Source: Halohasta litchfieldiae (GTDB lineage: Archaea > Halobacteriota > Halobacteria > Halobacteriales > Haloferacaceae). Taken from it: a DNA stretch of 64,000 nucleotides. The notes under the pieces are model-generated. The model worked only from the letters and a program-made list of their open reading frames with translations. It was not told where the DNA came from and searched no databases. The translations under genes were made by a program, and so were the position numbers. The stretch covers positions 868,001 to 932,000 of the forward strand of contig NZ_CP024845.1 of the NCBI RefSeq assembly GCF_002788215.1, read 5' to 3'. Each line of letters starts with the position of its first letter. Positions within the stretch are counted from its first letter, which is position 1. Positions 15,849 through 24,894 of the stretch are shown one piece after another.

Positions 15849-16214
15849 TTACTGGTCGTCGTCTTCGTCGGGGTCGGTCTCTATGACGTCGATCACCGAC
15901 AGTGGGACGTCACGGAGCGCACCGCCGACTTCGCTTTTGGCGATTCGGGAGGCGTGTTCGACGCTGTCGGCATTGAAGATGTCGATCTCCAGCAGGAGAC
16001 CGATGAGGGCGGTGTCGGCCGCAATGAATCCCGAGTCAAACGGTTCGCCGCAGGCCGGACAGCCGGTGACGCCGACCTCGACGTCGACGTACTCCTTGCC
16101 CTTCTCGTTGAGCCGCTTGCCCGCAGAGCTCACCGCGACCCCGATAGCATCGTCAATATCCTCGACATCGCGCACCAACCACGCCGCCTCCATCGCAACG
16201 AGATAGTTACTCAT
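15849..16214 (-). CDS. UPF0212 (DUF555) family protein
   Basis: 121 aa of an archaeal family without known function. The conserved features are SNYLVAMEAAWLVRDVEDID, a CPACGEPFDSG zinc-binding-like pair, and a C-terminal domain (VGGALRDVPLSVIDVIETD). The ATG at 16214 is chosen because family members start MSNY. The 19 residues of open frame upstream are rejected. Confidence 0.88.
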   Translation of the reverse strand: MSNYLVAMEAAWLVRDVEDIDDAIGVAVSSAGKRLNEKGKEYVDVEVGVTGCPACGEPFDSGFIAADTALIGLLLEIDIFNADSVEHASRIAKSEVGGALRDVPLSVIDVIETDPDEDDDQ

Positions 16215-16471
16215 TGTAGAGGCTGGGGGCTCTGGGGTTTCGTGTCTTGTGGTTCGGTTGCGCCACGACACGCGCTGTCAGTCGACACGACAGTCACCGC
16301 CACAAATAGGCGCAAGGAAGCCACTAGATTCCCATAAGTTATGGCTACCTCTCGGGTTAGCCACGCTGTTTACACCCGACATCCCGAGGATGCACTATGC
16401 AACTTGCAGTTCGAACATTTCTAGTTGAATCGCAAGACAGCGGAGGGGTGGCTGGACCTGCCCAGGAGGCA

Positions 16472-16480
16472 CATTTATAT
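16472..16480 (+). promoter_or_regulatory. TATA box of the small membrane-protein gene
   Basis: The sequence tttatatag lies about 30 bp upstream of the ATG at 16510, the right distance for an archaeal TATA box with a short leader. Upstream the 16215-16470 spacer holds no recognisable gene. Confidence 0.6.
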
Positions 16481-16509
16481 AGGAGGGGCAGAGCCACACA
16501 GGTACGGTT

Positions 16510-16680
16510 ATGATTGAATCGGTTACGCGTTTCACCGTGTTTGCCCTGTACCAGCTCACCGTCATGTTCGGTATCCTCCTGCTGCCGGTTGCATTTGCAG
16601 CCCGTCGACTCGGGATTCAGCTCCCAATCGGCGACCTCATCGAGCGGTTGGATTCGGCCTACGCCCAGACGGCTAACTAA
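16510..16680 (+). CDS. Small membrane protein, 56 aa
   Basis: 56 codons: MIESVTRFTVFALYQLTVMF begins a hydrophobic span continuing GILLLPVAFAARRLG, then a soluble end (IGDLIERLDSAYAQTAN). It has its own TATA box about 30 bp upstream and ends 67 bp before the next gene. It resembles small haloarchaeal membrane proteins of this size, but I cannot give a function. Confidence 0.75.
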   Translation: MIESVTRFTVFALYQLTVMFGILLLPVAFAARRLGIQLPIGDLIERLDSAYAQTAN

Positions 16681-16747
16681 CTTCCAGAGCGGAACGACGA
16701 CTGTTTGTCCCACAAATTACTACATTCATCCTCGCCCAACTAGGGGT

Positions 16748-17722
16748 ATGTCAGTTCGAAAACTACTCGGCTCGGCTCTCGCTGGCGTCGGTGGCCTCGT
16801 CGCGCTCAACCGTCGACTCCGTGCTCGCGCTGGGGAGCTACCACCAGCACTCGATGGCAACCAGAATCAGTATCGGTGGCGTGGCATGGACGTCGCCTAC
16901 ACCGAGGCTGGCGACCCCGACGATCCGAACCTCGTCTTGCTTCACGGAATCAACGCTGCGGCCTCCAGCGGCGAGTTCCGCGAGGTGTTCGCCGACCTCG
17001 CCGAGGAGTACCACGTCATTGCCCCTGATCTCCCCGGCTTTGGACGCTCCGACCGCCCACCGCTCAACTACTCTTCGACCTTATATACCGAGTTCGTCGA
17101 CGATTTTCTCGCCGAGTTTGAGTCGCCTGCAGTCATCGCCTCCTCGCTGACGTGTGCCTACACGCTGGCCGCACTGACCGAGGGCCGCAGTGACCACGCA
17201 ATCAGCGATTTGCTCTGTATCTGTCCGACCGCCATCGCCGGTCCCGAGCCACCGAAGCAGTGGCTCCGGGAGTTGATTCGCGCCCCTGTGATCGGCGAGG
17301 GACTGTACAATCTCATCGCGTCGAAACCCTCGATCCGGTATTTCAACGCCGACCACGGCTACTACGATCCAACGAAGGTGACCGAAGCATGGCAGGATTA
17401 TGAGTGGCAGACGGCCCACCAGTCGAACGCTCGGTTCGCTCCGGCCTCGTTTATCAGTGGCTACCTCAACAGCGACATCGATCTCGCGGCGGCGATTCAG
17501 TCCCTCGACGTGTCGACGACAATCGTCTGGGGCCGAGACGCCGACATCACACCGCTCTCGGAGGGCCGGGAACTCGCCGACGAGGCGGATGCGACGCTCG
17601 TCGTCTTCGATCAGGCATATCTTCTGCCGCACGTCGAGTTCCCCGCAGAGTTCCTCGCAGTCGTCGACAACTGGATCGACGCCGATAGTGCGGTGGCCTC
17701 GACTGACACAACCGCAAACTAA
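16748..17722 (+). CDS. Alpha/beta-fold hydrolase
   Basis: 324 aa. It starts MSVRKLLGSALAGVGGLVAL, a hydrophobic N-terminus that may anchor it. The alpha/beta hydrolase core follows: NLVLLHGINAAASS (oxyanion-hole HG), APDLPGFGRSDRPP and a nucleophile region SSLTCAYTLAAL. The expected G-x-S-x-G elbow is replaced here by ASSLTCA, so the catalytic residue is unclear. VWGRDADITPLSEG and HVEFPAEF carry the likely Asp and His. The substrate is unknown. It converges with the DUF35 gene 1 bp away. Confidence 0.85.
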   Translation: MSVRKLLGSALAGVGGLVALNRRLRARAGELPPALDGNQNQYRWRGMDVAYTEAGDPDDPNLVLLHGINAAASSGEFREVFADLAEEYHVIAPDLPGFGRSDRPPLNYSSTLYTEFVDDFLAEFESPAVIASSLTCAYTLAALTEGRSDHAISDLLCICPTAIAGPEPPKQWLRELIRAPVIGEGLYNLIASKPSIRYFNADHGYYDPTKVTEAWQDYEWQTAHQSNARFAPASFISGYLNSDIDLAAAIQSLDVSTTIVWGRDADITPLSEGRELADEADATLVVFDQAYLLPHVEFPAEFLAVVDNWIDADSAVASTDTTAN

Positions 17723-17723
17723 C

Positions 17724-18128
17724 TCAGGCAGGCCGGAAGACGACGAGTCGGTCCTCAGTTGTGTCTCGGGTTTCGACAGTGACCCCGACCTCGTCGCCTG
17801 TGTCGACTGTCTCGTGGTCGACGCCGCGAACGATCCCAGTGAGTGCGACCGGACCGAAGTCGACAATCGCACTCACGTACGGCGTATCGTCGGCAAACTT
17901 CTCGGCGGCGACGTGGACGACGGTGTAGGTGTCTATGTTGCCGGTCTCGGGCAGCGGCTCCTCGGAGAGGTCGGTCGACCCCGAATGGGGACAGACCCGC
18001 CGTGGCGGCAGCGAACCATGGCCCTCGGGTGATTCCAGATAGAACCCCTCCCCGGCGTCGATGGCGTCGAGCCACTCGTCGTAGGTGGCTGGCTGTAGCT
18101 CGTCGGTTGGTGCCGCGTGGTCAGTCAT
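17724..18128 (-). CDS. OB-fold protein (DUF35 type), partner of the thiolase
   Basis: 134 aa. DUF35 proteins combine a rubredoxin-like zinc ribbon with an OB fold and bind acyl-CoA next to thiolase-type enzymes. Here the zinc ribbon is degenerate: RRVCPHSGSTDL keeps a single cysteine. The OB part (TYTVVHVAAEKFADDTPYVS, VRGVDHETVDTGDEVGVTVE) is normal. It overlaps the thiolase stop by 4 bp, so it is translated in the same operon and probably acts in the same complex. Confidence 0.87.
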   Translation of the reverse strand: MTDHAAPTDELQPATYDEWLDAIDAGEGFYLESPEGHGSLPPRRVCPHSGSTDLSEEPLPETGNIDTYTVVHVAAEKFADDTPYVSAIVDFGPVALTGIVRGVDHETVDTGDEVGVTVETRDTTEDRLVVFRPA

Positions 18129-19291
18129 TGGTCGACCTCCAGAACGTGAACAACTGCGCTGGCAACCGTCCCGCCCGCGTTGTGGCTGACACCGACAGTG
18201 GCGTCGTCGACGGCGTCACTGTTCGGATGGTCACCACGGAGCAGACGGGTGATCTCGGCGATCTGACTCCCGCCGGTCGCGCCGACCGGATGGCCCTTGG
18301 CTTTCAGGCCGCCTGAGAGGTTGATCGGTGTCTCGCCGTCGGGGGTCGTTTGTCCCTCGCGCGCTGCGGAGATTCCCTCGCCCGGCTCGAACAGCCCGAG
18401 ACCCTCGATTGCCAGTACTTCGGCGATGGTAAAGCAGTCGTGAACCTCCGCGAAGTCGACGTCTTGGGCCGTGATTTCGGCATCGGCATACGCCTCCTCG
18501 GCGGCAATTTCGGTTGCCGGCGTCTGGGCCATCTGCTGGCGGTCTTGGAGAGCGAGATTGTCGCCGCCCTGTCCGCTGCCGGTGATCGACACCGGAGCCT
18601 CGACGCCGTGTTCCTCGGCATACTCCTCGGAGACCAGAAGGATAGCACTCGCACCATCTGTGATCGGACAGGCATCATACAGGTGGAGCGGGGAGGCGAC
18701 AGGTGGACTATCGAGGGCTTGGTCGACGCTGATCTCCTTTTGATACTGGGCGTACTCGTTTTCCAGTGCGTTGGCGTGGTTTTTGACCGCAATGTGGGCT
18801 AGATCCTCGCGTTCGCCGCCGAATCGGTCGAAGTAGGCCCGTGCCATCAACGCGTAGGCGCTTGGGAAGGTGACGCCAGCCCGAACCTCGTACAGTTCGT
18901 CGGCCGCAATCGCCAGCGCGGCGGTCGCCTGACCGGTGTCGAGAGTCGTCATTCGCTCCATCCCGCCGGCGAGAATCACATCGGCCTCGCCGGAGCGAAT
19001 CGACCGGACAGCCTCCCGGACAGCGACACCGGCTGAAGCACAGGCCTCCTCGTAGCGAGTGGCCGGACAGCTGAGTCCGGCGGCTTCGGCCATCAGCGGG
19101 GCCTGATGGCCCTGATGCTCGGCGAGGGCACCCATGAAGTTGCCGTAGTTGAGCTGGTCGACCGCATCGCGGTCGACGCCAGCGTCCTCGAAGGCCGCCA
19201 GCGCGGCCGCCGCAAACAGCTCCCGGCCAGCACGGTCACCATGGGCACCGAACGGAGTCAGCCCGACACCAGCGATTCGGACAGTGGTCAT
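18125..19291 (-). CDS. Thiolase-family acetyl-CoA acetyltransferase
   Basis: 388 aa. Condenses or cleaves acyl-CoA. YEEACASAGVAVREAV contains the nucleophilic cysteine, KAKGHPVGATGGSQ the GHP motif, and VSHNAGGTVASAVV the C-terminal glycine-rich site. The sequence belongs to the SCP-x/archaeal thiolase group, which pairs with DUF35 proteins and, in many archaea, HMG-CoA synthase. The latter is not in this window. The start ATG at 19291 gives MTTVRIAGVGLTPFG. Confidence 0.92.
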   Translation of the reverse strand: MTTVRIAGVGLTPFGAHGDRAGRELFAAAALAAFEDAGVDRDAVDQLNYGNFMGALAEHQGHQAPLMAEAAGLSCPATRYEEACASAGVAVREAVRSIRSGEADVILAGGMERMTTLDTGQATAALAIAADELYEVRAGVTFPSAYALMARAYFDRFGGEREDLAHIAVKNHANALENEYAQYQKEISVDQALDSPPVASPLHLYDACPITDGASAILLVSEEYAEEHGVEAPVSITGSGQGGDNLALQDRQQMAQTPATEIAAEEAYADAEITAQDVDFAEVHDCFTIAEVLAIEGLGLFEPGEGISAAREGQTTPDGETPINLSGGLKAKGHPVGATGGSQIAEITRLLRGDHPNSDAVDDATVGVSHNAGGTVASAVVHVLEVDQ

Positions 19292-19439
19292 ACCGGTGGG
19301 TCGCACTGAGAGTGGTAAAAGCTTGGCTCACTCCTCGGTTGGTGTGACTACACGCCTGACTAGTCGGTGCGTGTGCCGATACAACAGGGAGACATAGTCG
19401 ACGGCTACCGGAACGGTAATGAGAGAATACGAGGAGTAG

Positions 19440-20207
19440 TCAGCCGATATATCGGAGATCGTCGTCGCCCATCACCTGCTGTTGTTGTTGGGACTGCATC
19501 TCCTGTATCTTGCCGACGACTTCCTCCATCTCCTCGGCGCGGTCTTCGAGGGAGCTAAAGTCGACCTCGAAACCGATGACCTCTTGGAGGACTTCAAGAA
19601 CAGCCTGTGCGCTTTTCGGGTCGACCAGATAGCCGCTGGTTTCGCCCATCAAACACGTGGCATTCATGCCACGTCGCTCGCCGAGTCCGAGTAGGAGGCC
19701 ACTAACACCGACAATGCCGCCGGCAGGCTCGTCGGCACGGAACTCGACATCGGCGGCCTCCAAAGTCTCTTTGAGATCTGCGTTCGTCACGGCTCCCAGC
19801 ACCGTGTATTCCTCGACGAGTTCGCCGGTGGGGACGCCGCCGAGCGCATAGGCGTGGTCGACGCCGAAGCTCTCGGCAACGTCGAGAAACGCCGAAGTGA
19901 GTTTGTAGTGGCCAGCGTTTGTCGAGGCCTGATGGTCACCTGTCAGTACGAGGAGATCCGGACTGTCGCCGGGCGTCTGAATACCGTGGAATTCGGCCGC
20001 GGTGAGCTCGGTCACGCCCTCGTCGTCGACCGTTACCTGTGGGGGGAACTCGTCGGCGTAGACGCGGCGAACACACTCGCTGTCGAACTCCTCGACGAGG
20101 TGTTCGGCGACGAGTTTGCCGATGTGACCGACACCCGGCAATCCTTCGATAAGAACGGGATCGGAGAGAGAACGCTCCGCAACGTGTTCGATATCGATGT
20201 CGTCCAT
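19440..20207 (-). CDS. PAC2-family (proteasome-assembly-chaperone-like) protein
   Basis: 255 aa. DPVLIEGLPGVGHIGKLVAE at the N-terminus, LLVLTGDHQASTNAGHYKLT and YALGGVPTGELVEE are characteristic of archaeal PAC2 proteins. It ends with a Gln-rich helix (EEVVGKIQEMQSQQQQQVMG). It is the last gene of the L44e-S27e-aIF2alpha-Nop10 operon, 4 bp after nop10, an arrangement common in haloarchaea. Function in archaea is not established. The ATG at 20207 is chosen because upstream residues are unconserved. Confidence 0.92.
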   Translation of the reverse strand: MDDIDIEHVAERSLSDPVLIEGLPGVGHIGKLVAEHLVEEFDSECVRRVYADEFPPQVTVDDEGVTELTAAEFHGIQTPGDSPDLLVLTGDHQASTNAGHYKLTSAFLDVAESFGVDHAYALGGVPTGELVEEYTVLGAVTNADLKETLEAADVEFRADEPAGGIVGVSGLLLGLGERRGMNATCLMGETSGYLVDPKSAQAVLEVLQEVIGFEVDFSSLEDRAEEMEEVVGKIQEMQSQQQQQVMGDDDLRYIG

Positions 20208-20211
20208 GGAG

Positions 20212-20394
20212 TTATTCGCGTTCGCGCCGCTTAAGAGACCGTCGGTACTCACCGTAGGGGTCCTCAGGGCTGAACGGCGCTGGTGCGCTGTTTTCGGTCG
20301 ACCCGCCACAGTCCGGGCAGGAATCACCGAGACTGTAGACGGGGCGGTCATGTTCGGACTCCCAGTCCGCACAGACACGAATATCGGATTTCAT
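20212..20394 (-). CDS. nop10: H/ACA RNP protein Nop10
   Basis: 60 aa. A small subunit of the archaeal H/ACA pseudouridylation complex that binds Cbf5. The zinc ribbon is partly kept: C8 and the pair CPDC, with GDSCPDCGGSTENSAPAPFS, and the basic end YRRSLKRRERE. It lies between aIF2-alpha and the PAC2 gene. A normal length for the family. Confidence 0.93.
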   Translation of the reverse strand: MKSDIRVCADWESEHDRPVYSLGDSCPDCGGSTENSAPAPFSPEDPYGEYRRSLKRRERE

Positions 20395-20405
20395 CGCGAC
20401 TCGTC

Positions 20406-21206
20406 CTACTCGTCTTCTTCGCTGCGCTCGCGGTGGTAGTGTCCCGAACCACCGGCAGCCTCGATGGCTTCTTTGGCGCGGTCAGCACTCGATTCGAGCT
20501 CTCGCTCGGCGGTTTTGTAGTCCGGCGCACGGACCTTGATCCGGTACTCCGGCGAGCCAACGTAGGACACCGAGAGTTCGATCTCGTTGGGGATCTCGCC
20601 GTTGCCTTCGGCGGCCTTCAGCGCCTCTTTGACGACGTCGACGCCGTCAGGAGCCGGACATTCGAGGTCGACATAGCCGGTAACGTTGACGTACGGGACC
20701 GAGACGTTCTCGCGGGCGGTCTCGACGATAGACTCGATCTCCTCGTCGCTAAGATCGGTGTCTTCGAGCGCCTCTCCGCCGTGGATTGCCGCCTGCTCGA
20801 AGGCGTCGTACAGCGATTCGTACTCCGCGAGCAGGCCGTTTGCGACCGCACCGTAGGTCTCGTCGTCGACCTCCTCGCCGAGCGCAAGCAGCATCCAGTT
20901 GTCGGCCTTCTGCTCGTTTTTCCACTCCTGGATCTTCTCTTTGCGCTGGTGTTCGTTGACGTCCTTGATCGAGAGATCGATCTGCTGGGAGCTCTCGTTG
21001 ACGTCGAGCACCTTGGCAACGACCGTCTGTCCAACGCGGACGTGGTCGCGGACATTTTTGATCCAGCCGGATGCGACCTCGCTGATGTGGGCGAGCCCGC
21101 GTTTGTTCTCGTACTCATCGAGGTCGACGAAGACCCCGAAATCGGTGATTTCGTCGACTTTACCGACGACGAGGTCGCCCGTCTCGGGCCAGCCACTGTA
21201 TTTCAT
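20406..21206 (-). CDS. Translation initiation factor aIF2 subunit alpha
   Basis: 266 aa. Part of the aIF2 heterotrimer that delivers initiator tRNA to the ribosome. The N-terminal S1 domain ([37 protein letters not shown]) and the helical middle ([20 protein letters not shown]) are clear. So is the C-terminal domain that contacts aIF2-gamma ([20 protein letters not shown]). Third gene of the ribosomal operon. The C-terminus ends with an acidic [11 protein letters not shown]. Confidence 0.95.
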   Translation of the reverse strand: MKYSGWPETGDLVVGKVDEITDFGVFVDLDEYENKRGLAHISEVASGWIKNVRDHVRVGQTVVAKVLDVNESSQQIDLSIKDVNEHQRKEKIQEWKNEQKADNWMLLALGEEVDDETYGAVANGLLAEYESLYDAFEQAAIHGGEALEDTDLSDEEIESIVETARENVSVPYVNVTGYVDLECPAPDGVDVVKEALKAAEGNGEIPNEIELSVSYVGSPEYRIKVRAPDYKTAERELESSADRAKEAIEAAGGSGHYHRERSEEDE

Positions 21207-21238
21207 TTGGTATGTAAGTTCCTTCAGTCGGGGAGAAA

Positions 21239-21412
21239 TTATCGAGCTTCGACAGTCTCGACGATTTCGTGATCGATTTCGGCCATGCCGCCGGTTGGCA
21301 CTGCGAGGGTCGTCCCGCAGACCGCACAGCTAACGGTGGTGGCGGCCTTGCCGAAGACGATCTGTTCGTTCTCGCAATCACTACATTTCACGCGGACGTA
21401 TGTTCCTGCCAT
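21239..21412 (-). CDS. rps27e: 30S ribosomal protein S27e
   Basis: 57 aa with a four-cysteine zinc ribbon: [14 protein letters not shown] and [16 protein letters not shown]. It begins MAGTYVRV at 21412. It is 2 bp from the L44e stop and upstream of aIF2-alpha, in the conserved order. Length and zinc finger fit the family. Confidence 0.95.
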   Translation of the reverse strand: MAGTYVRVKCSDCENEQIVFGKAATTVSCAVCGTTLAVPTGGMAEIDHEIVETVEAR

Positions 21413-21414
21413 TG

Positions 21415-21699
21415 TTATTCCTGGAATGTAAGTCGGCCAGCACGCCATCCTTTGCGCATGTGGGCCTTGCCGCAGTCACTGCAGCGGTAGGTGAGGTTCG
21501 TCTTCTTCGTTGGTTTGTCGCCACCCGGCACCTTCGAGAACTTGCCTGCGTTCCCGATGGTCGACTTGGCGCGGCGTCGCTGCCGATCCTGGACCTTCTT
21601 CATCCCCGTCGAGCGGCCCGTTCGGACCTTCTCGACTTCGTGTTCTTGATGGGAGTCACAGTGCGGACAGTACGTATTCATTCGGCGTGGCATTTCCAT
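21415..21699 (-). CDS. rpl44e: 50S ribosomal protein L44e
   Basis: 94 aa. [40 protein letters not shown] and [19 protein letters not shown] give the zinc-binding cysteines and the family signature. The start at 21699 (MEMPRRMN) matches L44e N-termini; the much longer upstream frame is rejected. First gene of the operon, divergent from the gene at 21862 with a 162-bp promoter spacer. Confidence 0.96.
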   Translation of the reverse strand: MEMPRRMNTYCPHCDSHQEHEVEKVRTGRSTGMKKVQDRQRRRAKSTIGNAGKFSKVPGGDKPTKKTNLTYRCSDCGKAHMRKGWRAGRLTFQE

Positions 21700-21861
21700 A
21701 GTGAGATCTACCTTGGCGGTGGTTTGGTATGGCCCGTTAAAACCCGTTTGGTTCGAAGGCGTCGGCCTCCGGCTGATTTTGTGGGATGCGATGGCATACA
21801 CGCGCCGATCTGGAGGGCAGTTTCCGAAGCCATTAAGCGGTAACCAGTCGAACTCGGAGAC

Positions 21862-22128
21862 ATGCAACAGCTCATCGTCAAGGGGGACCCCGGCATCCGC
21901 AAGGGCGCGATCATCAACTACGATGGGAACGAACAGATCTGTTTCGGCATCCAGCGACAGGGCGACTGGCACGGCCCTGACGAAGTCCAGCTGTGGTGTA
22001 CCATCGGCACCGAAGACGAACACGAAACCTACGAAAAACGGTCCTACGTCCCACACTGGCTGGAGGTCGACACCATCGACGCCGACGCCCTCGATGTCGT
22101 CAAAGCCCGCAGCGAACTCTCTGTCTAA
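21862..22128 (+). CDS. Conserved haloarchaeal protein, HAH_0734 family
   Basis: 88 aa, conserved in haloarchaea, function unknown. [20 protein letters not shown] and [16 protein letters not shown] are the recognisable parts; it ends in [10 protein letters not shown]. It often lies next to the L44e operon in this group. Probably a small soluble protein with beta strands; no catalytic motif is visible. Confidence 0.85.
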   Translation: MQQLIVKGDPGIRKGAIINYDGNEQICFGIQRQGDWHGPDEVQLWCTIGTEDEHETYEKRSYVPHWLEVDTIDADALDVVKARSELSV

Positions 22129-22200
22129 CTACGGTTCAGCGCTGGCCTGATCGCGCTTCTGCGCGCGGTATTCGTCGACATGACTCGGCAGAACGGTTTT

Positions 22201-23217
22201 TCAGAATAGTATCGTCAGCACTGCCAGCGACAGCACACTCCCGATAGTCAGCGACACCAGCACGACCACGACAGGTCGGATCCCCGTGTTTCGGAGCTTC
22301 CCGAGATCGATTTCGGTGCCGAGGCCGACGAAGGCAACACTGAACAGCCAGCTGTAGGCGGTGTCGATGGTAGTAAGCTGTGCTGGTGAGAGAATGCCGA
22401 GACTCCCGACAATCGAGAGGGCGATAAATCCGAGCACGAACGTCGGAAACTCCTCCCAGAGCGTCCGCACGGAGAGTCGACCTTCCGTTTCTGCCCGTGT
22501 ATAGTAGGCTGCGTAGCCAAGGACGACGAATCCGATCAGCGCGTTGCGAGTGAGTTTCGTCAGCGTCGCCCACTGTCCGGCAACCTCCGAGTAGGCGAAG
22601 CCGACGGCGACAACCGGTCCCGTCGAGAACATGCTGACACCGGCCCAGATGCCGAAGACGACATCCGAGAGGCCGAGCAGTTCGCCAGCAATCGGGTAGA
22701 CAACGAGTGTCACCGCATCAAACAGTAGCACCGTGGCCGCCGCATAGGCGATCTGTGTTTCCCGTGCGCGCACAGCACCACCCACCGCGACGACCGCCGA
22801 GACGCCACAGATCCCAGCCCCCGCCGCAAGCAGCGATCCCAGCTTGTCGTCGAGACCGAACACGCTCCGTGAGAGAATCTCGATACCGACAATGGTGAGG
22901 ACAGCTACCGCCACAACAACCACAAGAACGACGAGACCTGCCTCACGAACAGTCTCTAGCGTGAGCGAGGCACCCATCAGCACGATTCCGGCACCGAGCC
23001 AGATATTGTGCGTTGCAAGCCCCGGAAGCAATCGGTCCGGAACGCCAGGCCCGTTGACGAGGATCGCTCCGAGTGCGATTGCGACAAGCAGCGCAGTAAC
23101 GCCAGTAACAGAGGCGATAGCTCGTGCGAGTATCGCCCCAATACAGAGGACACCGACTCCTGGAAGCAGCCGTTTGAGCCGCAGTATGATCCAGGACCAC
23201 CGGTGCTCAGTCGACAT
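22201..23217 (-). CDS. YeiH-family (UPF0324) putative sulfate or anion exporter
   Basis: 338 aa with about nine or ten membrane segments. The conserved sequences of the YeiH family are present: NIWLGAGIVLMGASLTLETV, AGAGICGVSAVVAVGGAVRA and WLFSVAFVGLGTEIDLGKLR. The transported substrate is uncertain. It is monocistronic and convergent with the 21862 gene. Confidence 0.9.
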   Translation of the reverse strand: MSTEHRWSWIILRLKRLLPGVGVLCIGAILARAIASVTGVTALLVAIALGAILVNGPGVPDRLLPGLATHNIWLGAGIVLMGASLTLETVREAGLVVLVVVVAVAVLTIVGIEILSRSVFGLDDKLGSLLAAGAGICGVSAVVAVGGAVRARETQIAYAAATVLLFDAVTLVVYPIAGELLGLSDVVFGIWAGVSMFSTGPVVAVGFAYSEVAGQWATLTKLTRNALIGFVVLGYAAYYTRAETEGRLSVRTLWEEFPTFVLGFIALSIVGSLGILSPAQLTTIDTAYSWLFSVAFVGLGTEIDLGKLRNTGIRPVVVVLVSLTIGSVLSLAVLTILF

Positions 23218-23370
23218 CTATCTCGGCTCACTCACGGTGTCAGTAATGGGTATCGATTGTGTGGTCGACAGGCAACGAGTGCGCGTTCGTGGGAGCTTGT
23301 GACTCGGTCAAAACTGCCATACGGCGCTTGAATCATAACCCTTAACCGTAACTGTGGCCTTCGACATGAT

Positions 23371-23445
23371 AGCGGGATGGGATAGCCAGGAGATTCCGCC
23401 GGGCTCATAACCCGGAGATCGGAAGTTCAAATCTTCCTCCCGCTA
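23371..23445 (+). tRNA. Initiator tRNA-Met (CAT)
   Basis: Acceptor stem agcggga/tcccgct with an A1-U72 pair. The anticodon arm gggctcataaccc has anticodon CAT and three G-C pairs, the hallmark of initiator tRNA. The T-arm ggaag-ttcaaat-cttcc is good. 75 nt including the discriminator A; CCA is not encoded. Confidence 0.95.
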
Positions 23446-23454
23446 TATTTTTTA
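23446..23454 (+). terminator. Poly-T terminator after initiator tRNA
   Basis: A run of Ts (tattttttac) directly follows the tRNA 3' end. Oligo-T is the usual archaeal transcription stop. Confidence 0.6.
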
Positions 23455-23570
23455 CAATTTCACTTGAAACTAACCGGTTAACCTCCTCTGTGCAGTATCA
23501 TATACTGGATTTTATAAGAATAAATGACATCTGAAAACCATTAATTGGCTGTAATGCTTTATGTAGAACT

Positions 23571-24830
23571 GTGTCGGGCGACGAATACTGTCGCAGAACT
23601 GCTATCACACGCCTCTCAGTGTCTCCGACCGATGAGTCACTGCTCCGCGAAACGATCAGCGAATGGAAAGAAGGGTGTCAGATCGCGTCGGACAAGGCAT
23701 GGGAGTGTTGTCACTCCAAGTCAGACGTGCAGCAACTCGCTTACGACGACATTCGCGAGCAAACCACGCTTGGAAGTCAGCATGCGATTCTCGCCTGTCA
23801 TCAGGCCGCCGACAACATCAAGTCCTGTATCTCATGCCGTCGAGATGGGAGAAAAGCCGGAAAACCCACGTATACGAGTCCGACGATCACCTACGACAGC
23901 CGGACGATGACAGTCTTTCCCGAAAAAGAAGCGGTGTCACTGACTACCCATGGCAACCATTCACGGGTGCGGGCTGACCTCGTTCTCCCCGATGACGACG
24001 ATGGCTACCAACATCAGTATGTTTCTTCGGAGGCGTGGGAATCGACGCAGTCGACGCTCCATTATCGCAACGGAGAGTGGTACTTACACCTCGGATTCCG
24101 CAAACACAGACCACATGCCGATAAAACAGAGACAACCGAGAACGGAACGGTTCTCGGGGTCGACCTCGGTGTGAACGAAATCGCAGTCACCAGCACGGCG
24201 CGATTCTTTTCGGCTGGACAACTGAATCACGACCGTCGGGAGTTCAAGCGAGTCCGTACCGATCTCCAAGAGCATGGATCTCGGAACGCACACCGAACGC
24301 TCGAATCCATGCGTGGTCGAGAAACCGAGTACGTAACTCACGTCTTGCACGCAGTCGCCAACGGAATACTCCAGGAAGCACTCAACTACGACTGCGACGG
24401 TATCGTGTTTGAGGAGTTGGACGGTATCCGAAGGCGGTTGCCGAATGCGGCATGGCACTCGAAATGGGCATTTGATCGGCTGTATCAATATGTCCAGTAC
24501 AAAGCCGAAAGTGAAGGATTATTTGTCGATACGACGAGCCCGAAAAACACATCAAAACGATGCGCCGAATGTGGATTCGTTCACGGCGCTAACCGGCCAA
24601 GCCGCGACAGATTCGACTGTCAGAACTGTGAAACGCGAAACCACGCCGATTACAATGCAGCCAAGAATGTTGCCGAAATGTATCTCCGACGCGAGCAACA
24701 GTCTTCGTGTCGGAGGGGCGTCAGTCAATACGCCCTGAAATCCGGGACAGTGAGCCCAGATCAGGGATTCACACCATACCCAGCCGAGTCCACGGACAAG
24801 CCCTCCCCACAACAAAGCCAGCGGGCCTGA
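23571..24830 (+). CDS. tnpB: TnpB (IS1341-type) RNA-guided nuclease, solitary
   Basis: 419 aa. RuvC-type nuclease of IS200/IS605-group elements. All three catalytic residues are present: Asp in GVDLGVNEIAVTS, Glu in GIVFEELDGIR, Asp in NHADYNAAKN. The zinc finger has RCAECGF and DCQNCET. The N-terminus DEYCRRTAITRLSVS is typical of haloarchaeal TnpB, so the GTG at 23571 is accepted. There is no tnpA nearby, so this is an IS1341-type orphan. TnpB guides (omega RNA) usually come from the 3' end, here probably about 24700-24850. The element's termini could not be fixed. It is inserted 126 bp downstream of the initiator tRNA. Confidence 0.9.
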   Translation: MSGDEYCRRTAITRLSVSPTDESLLRETISEWKEGCQIASDKAWECCHSKSDVQQLAYDDIREQTTLGSQHAILACHQAADNIKSCISCRRDGRKAGKPTYTSPTITYDSRTMTVFPEKEAVSLTTHGNHSRVRADLVLPDDDDGYQHQYVSSEAWESTQSTLHYRNGEWYLHLGFRKHRPHADKTETTENGTVLGVDLGVNEIAVTSTARFFSAGQLNHDRREFKRVRTDLQEHGSRNAHRTLESMRGRETEYVTHVLHAVANGILQEALNYDCDGIVFEELDGIRRRLPNAAWHSKWAFDRLYQYVQYKAESEGLFVDTTSPKNTSKRCAECGFVHGANRPSRDRFDCQNCETRNHADYNAAKNVAEMYLRREQQSSCRRGVSQYALKSGTVSPDQGFTPYPAESTDKPSPQQSQRA

Positions 24831-24894
24831 CCCCGAGCGAATAGGGAGGGGTAGTTGATATCTACTTTCCGCTATTTCAGATCGGCTCCCGAGC

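Noticed and set aside
16397-16513. 37-codon open frame upstream of the small membrane gene
   Set aside because: The TATA box of the next gene lies inside it and no conserved feature is present.
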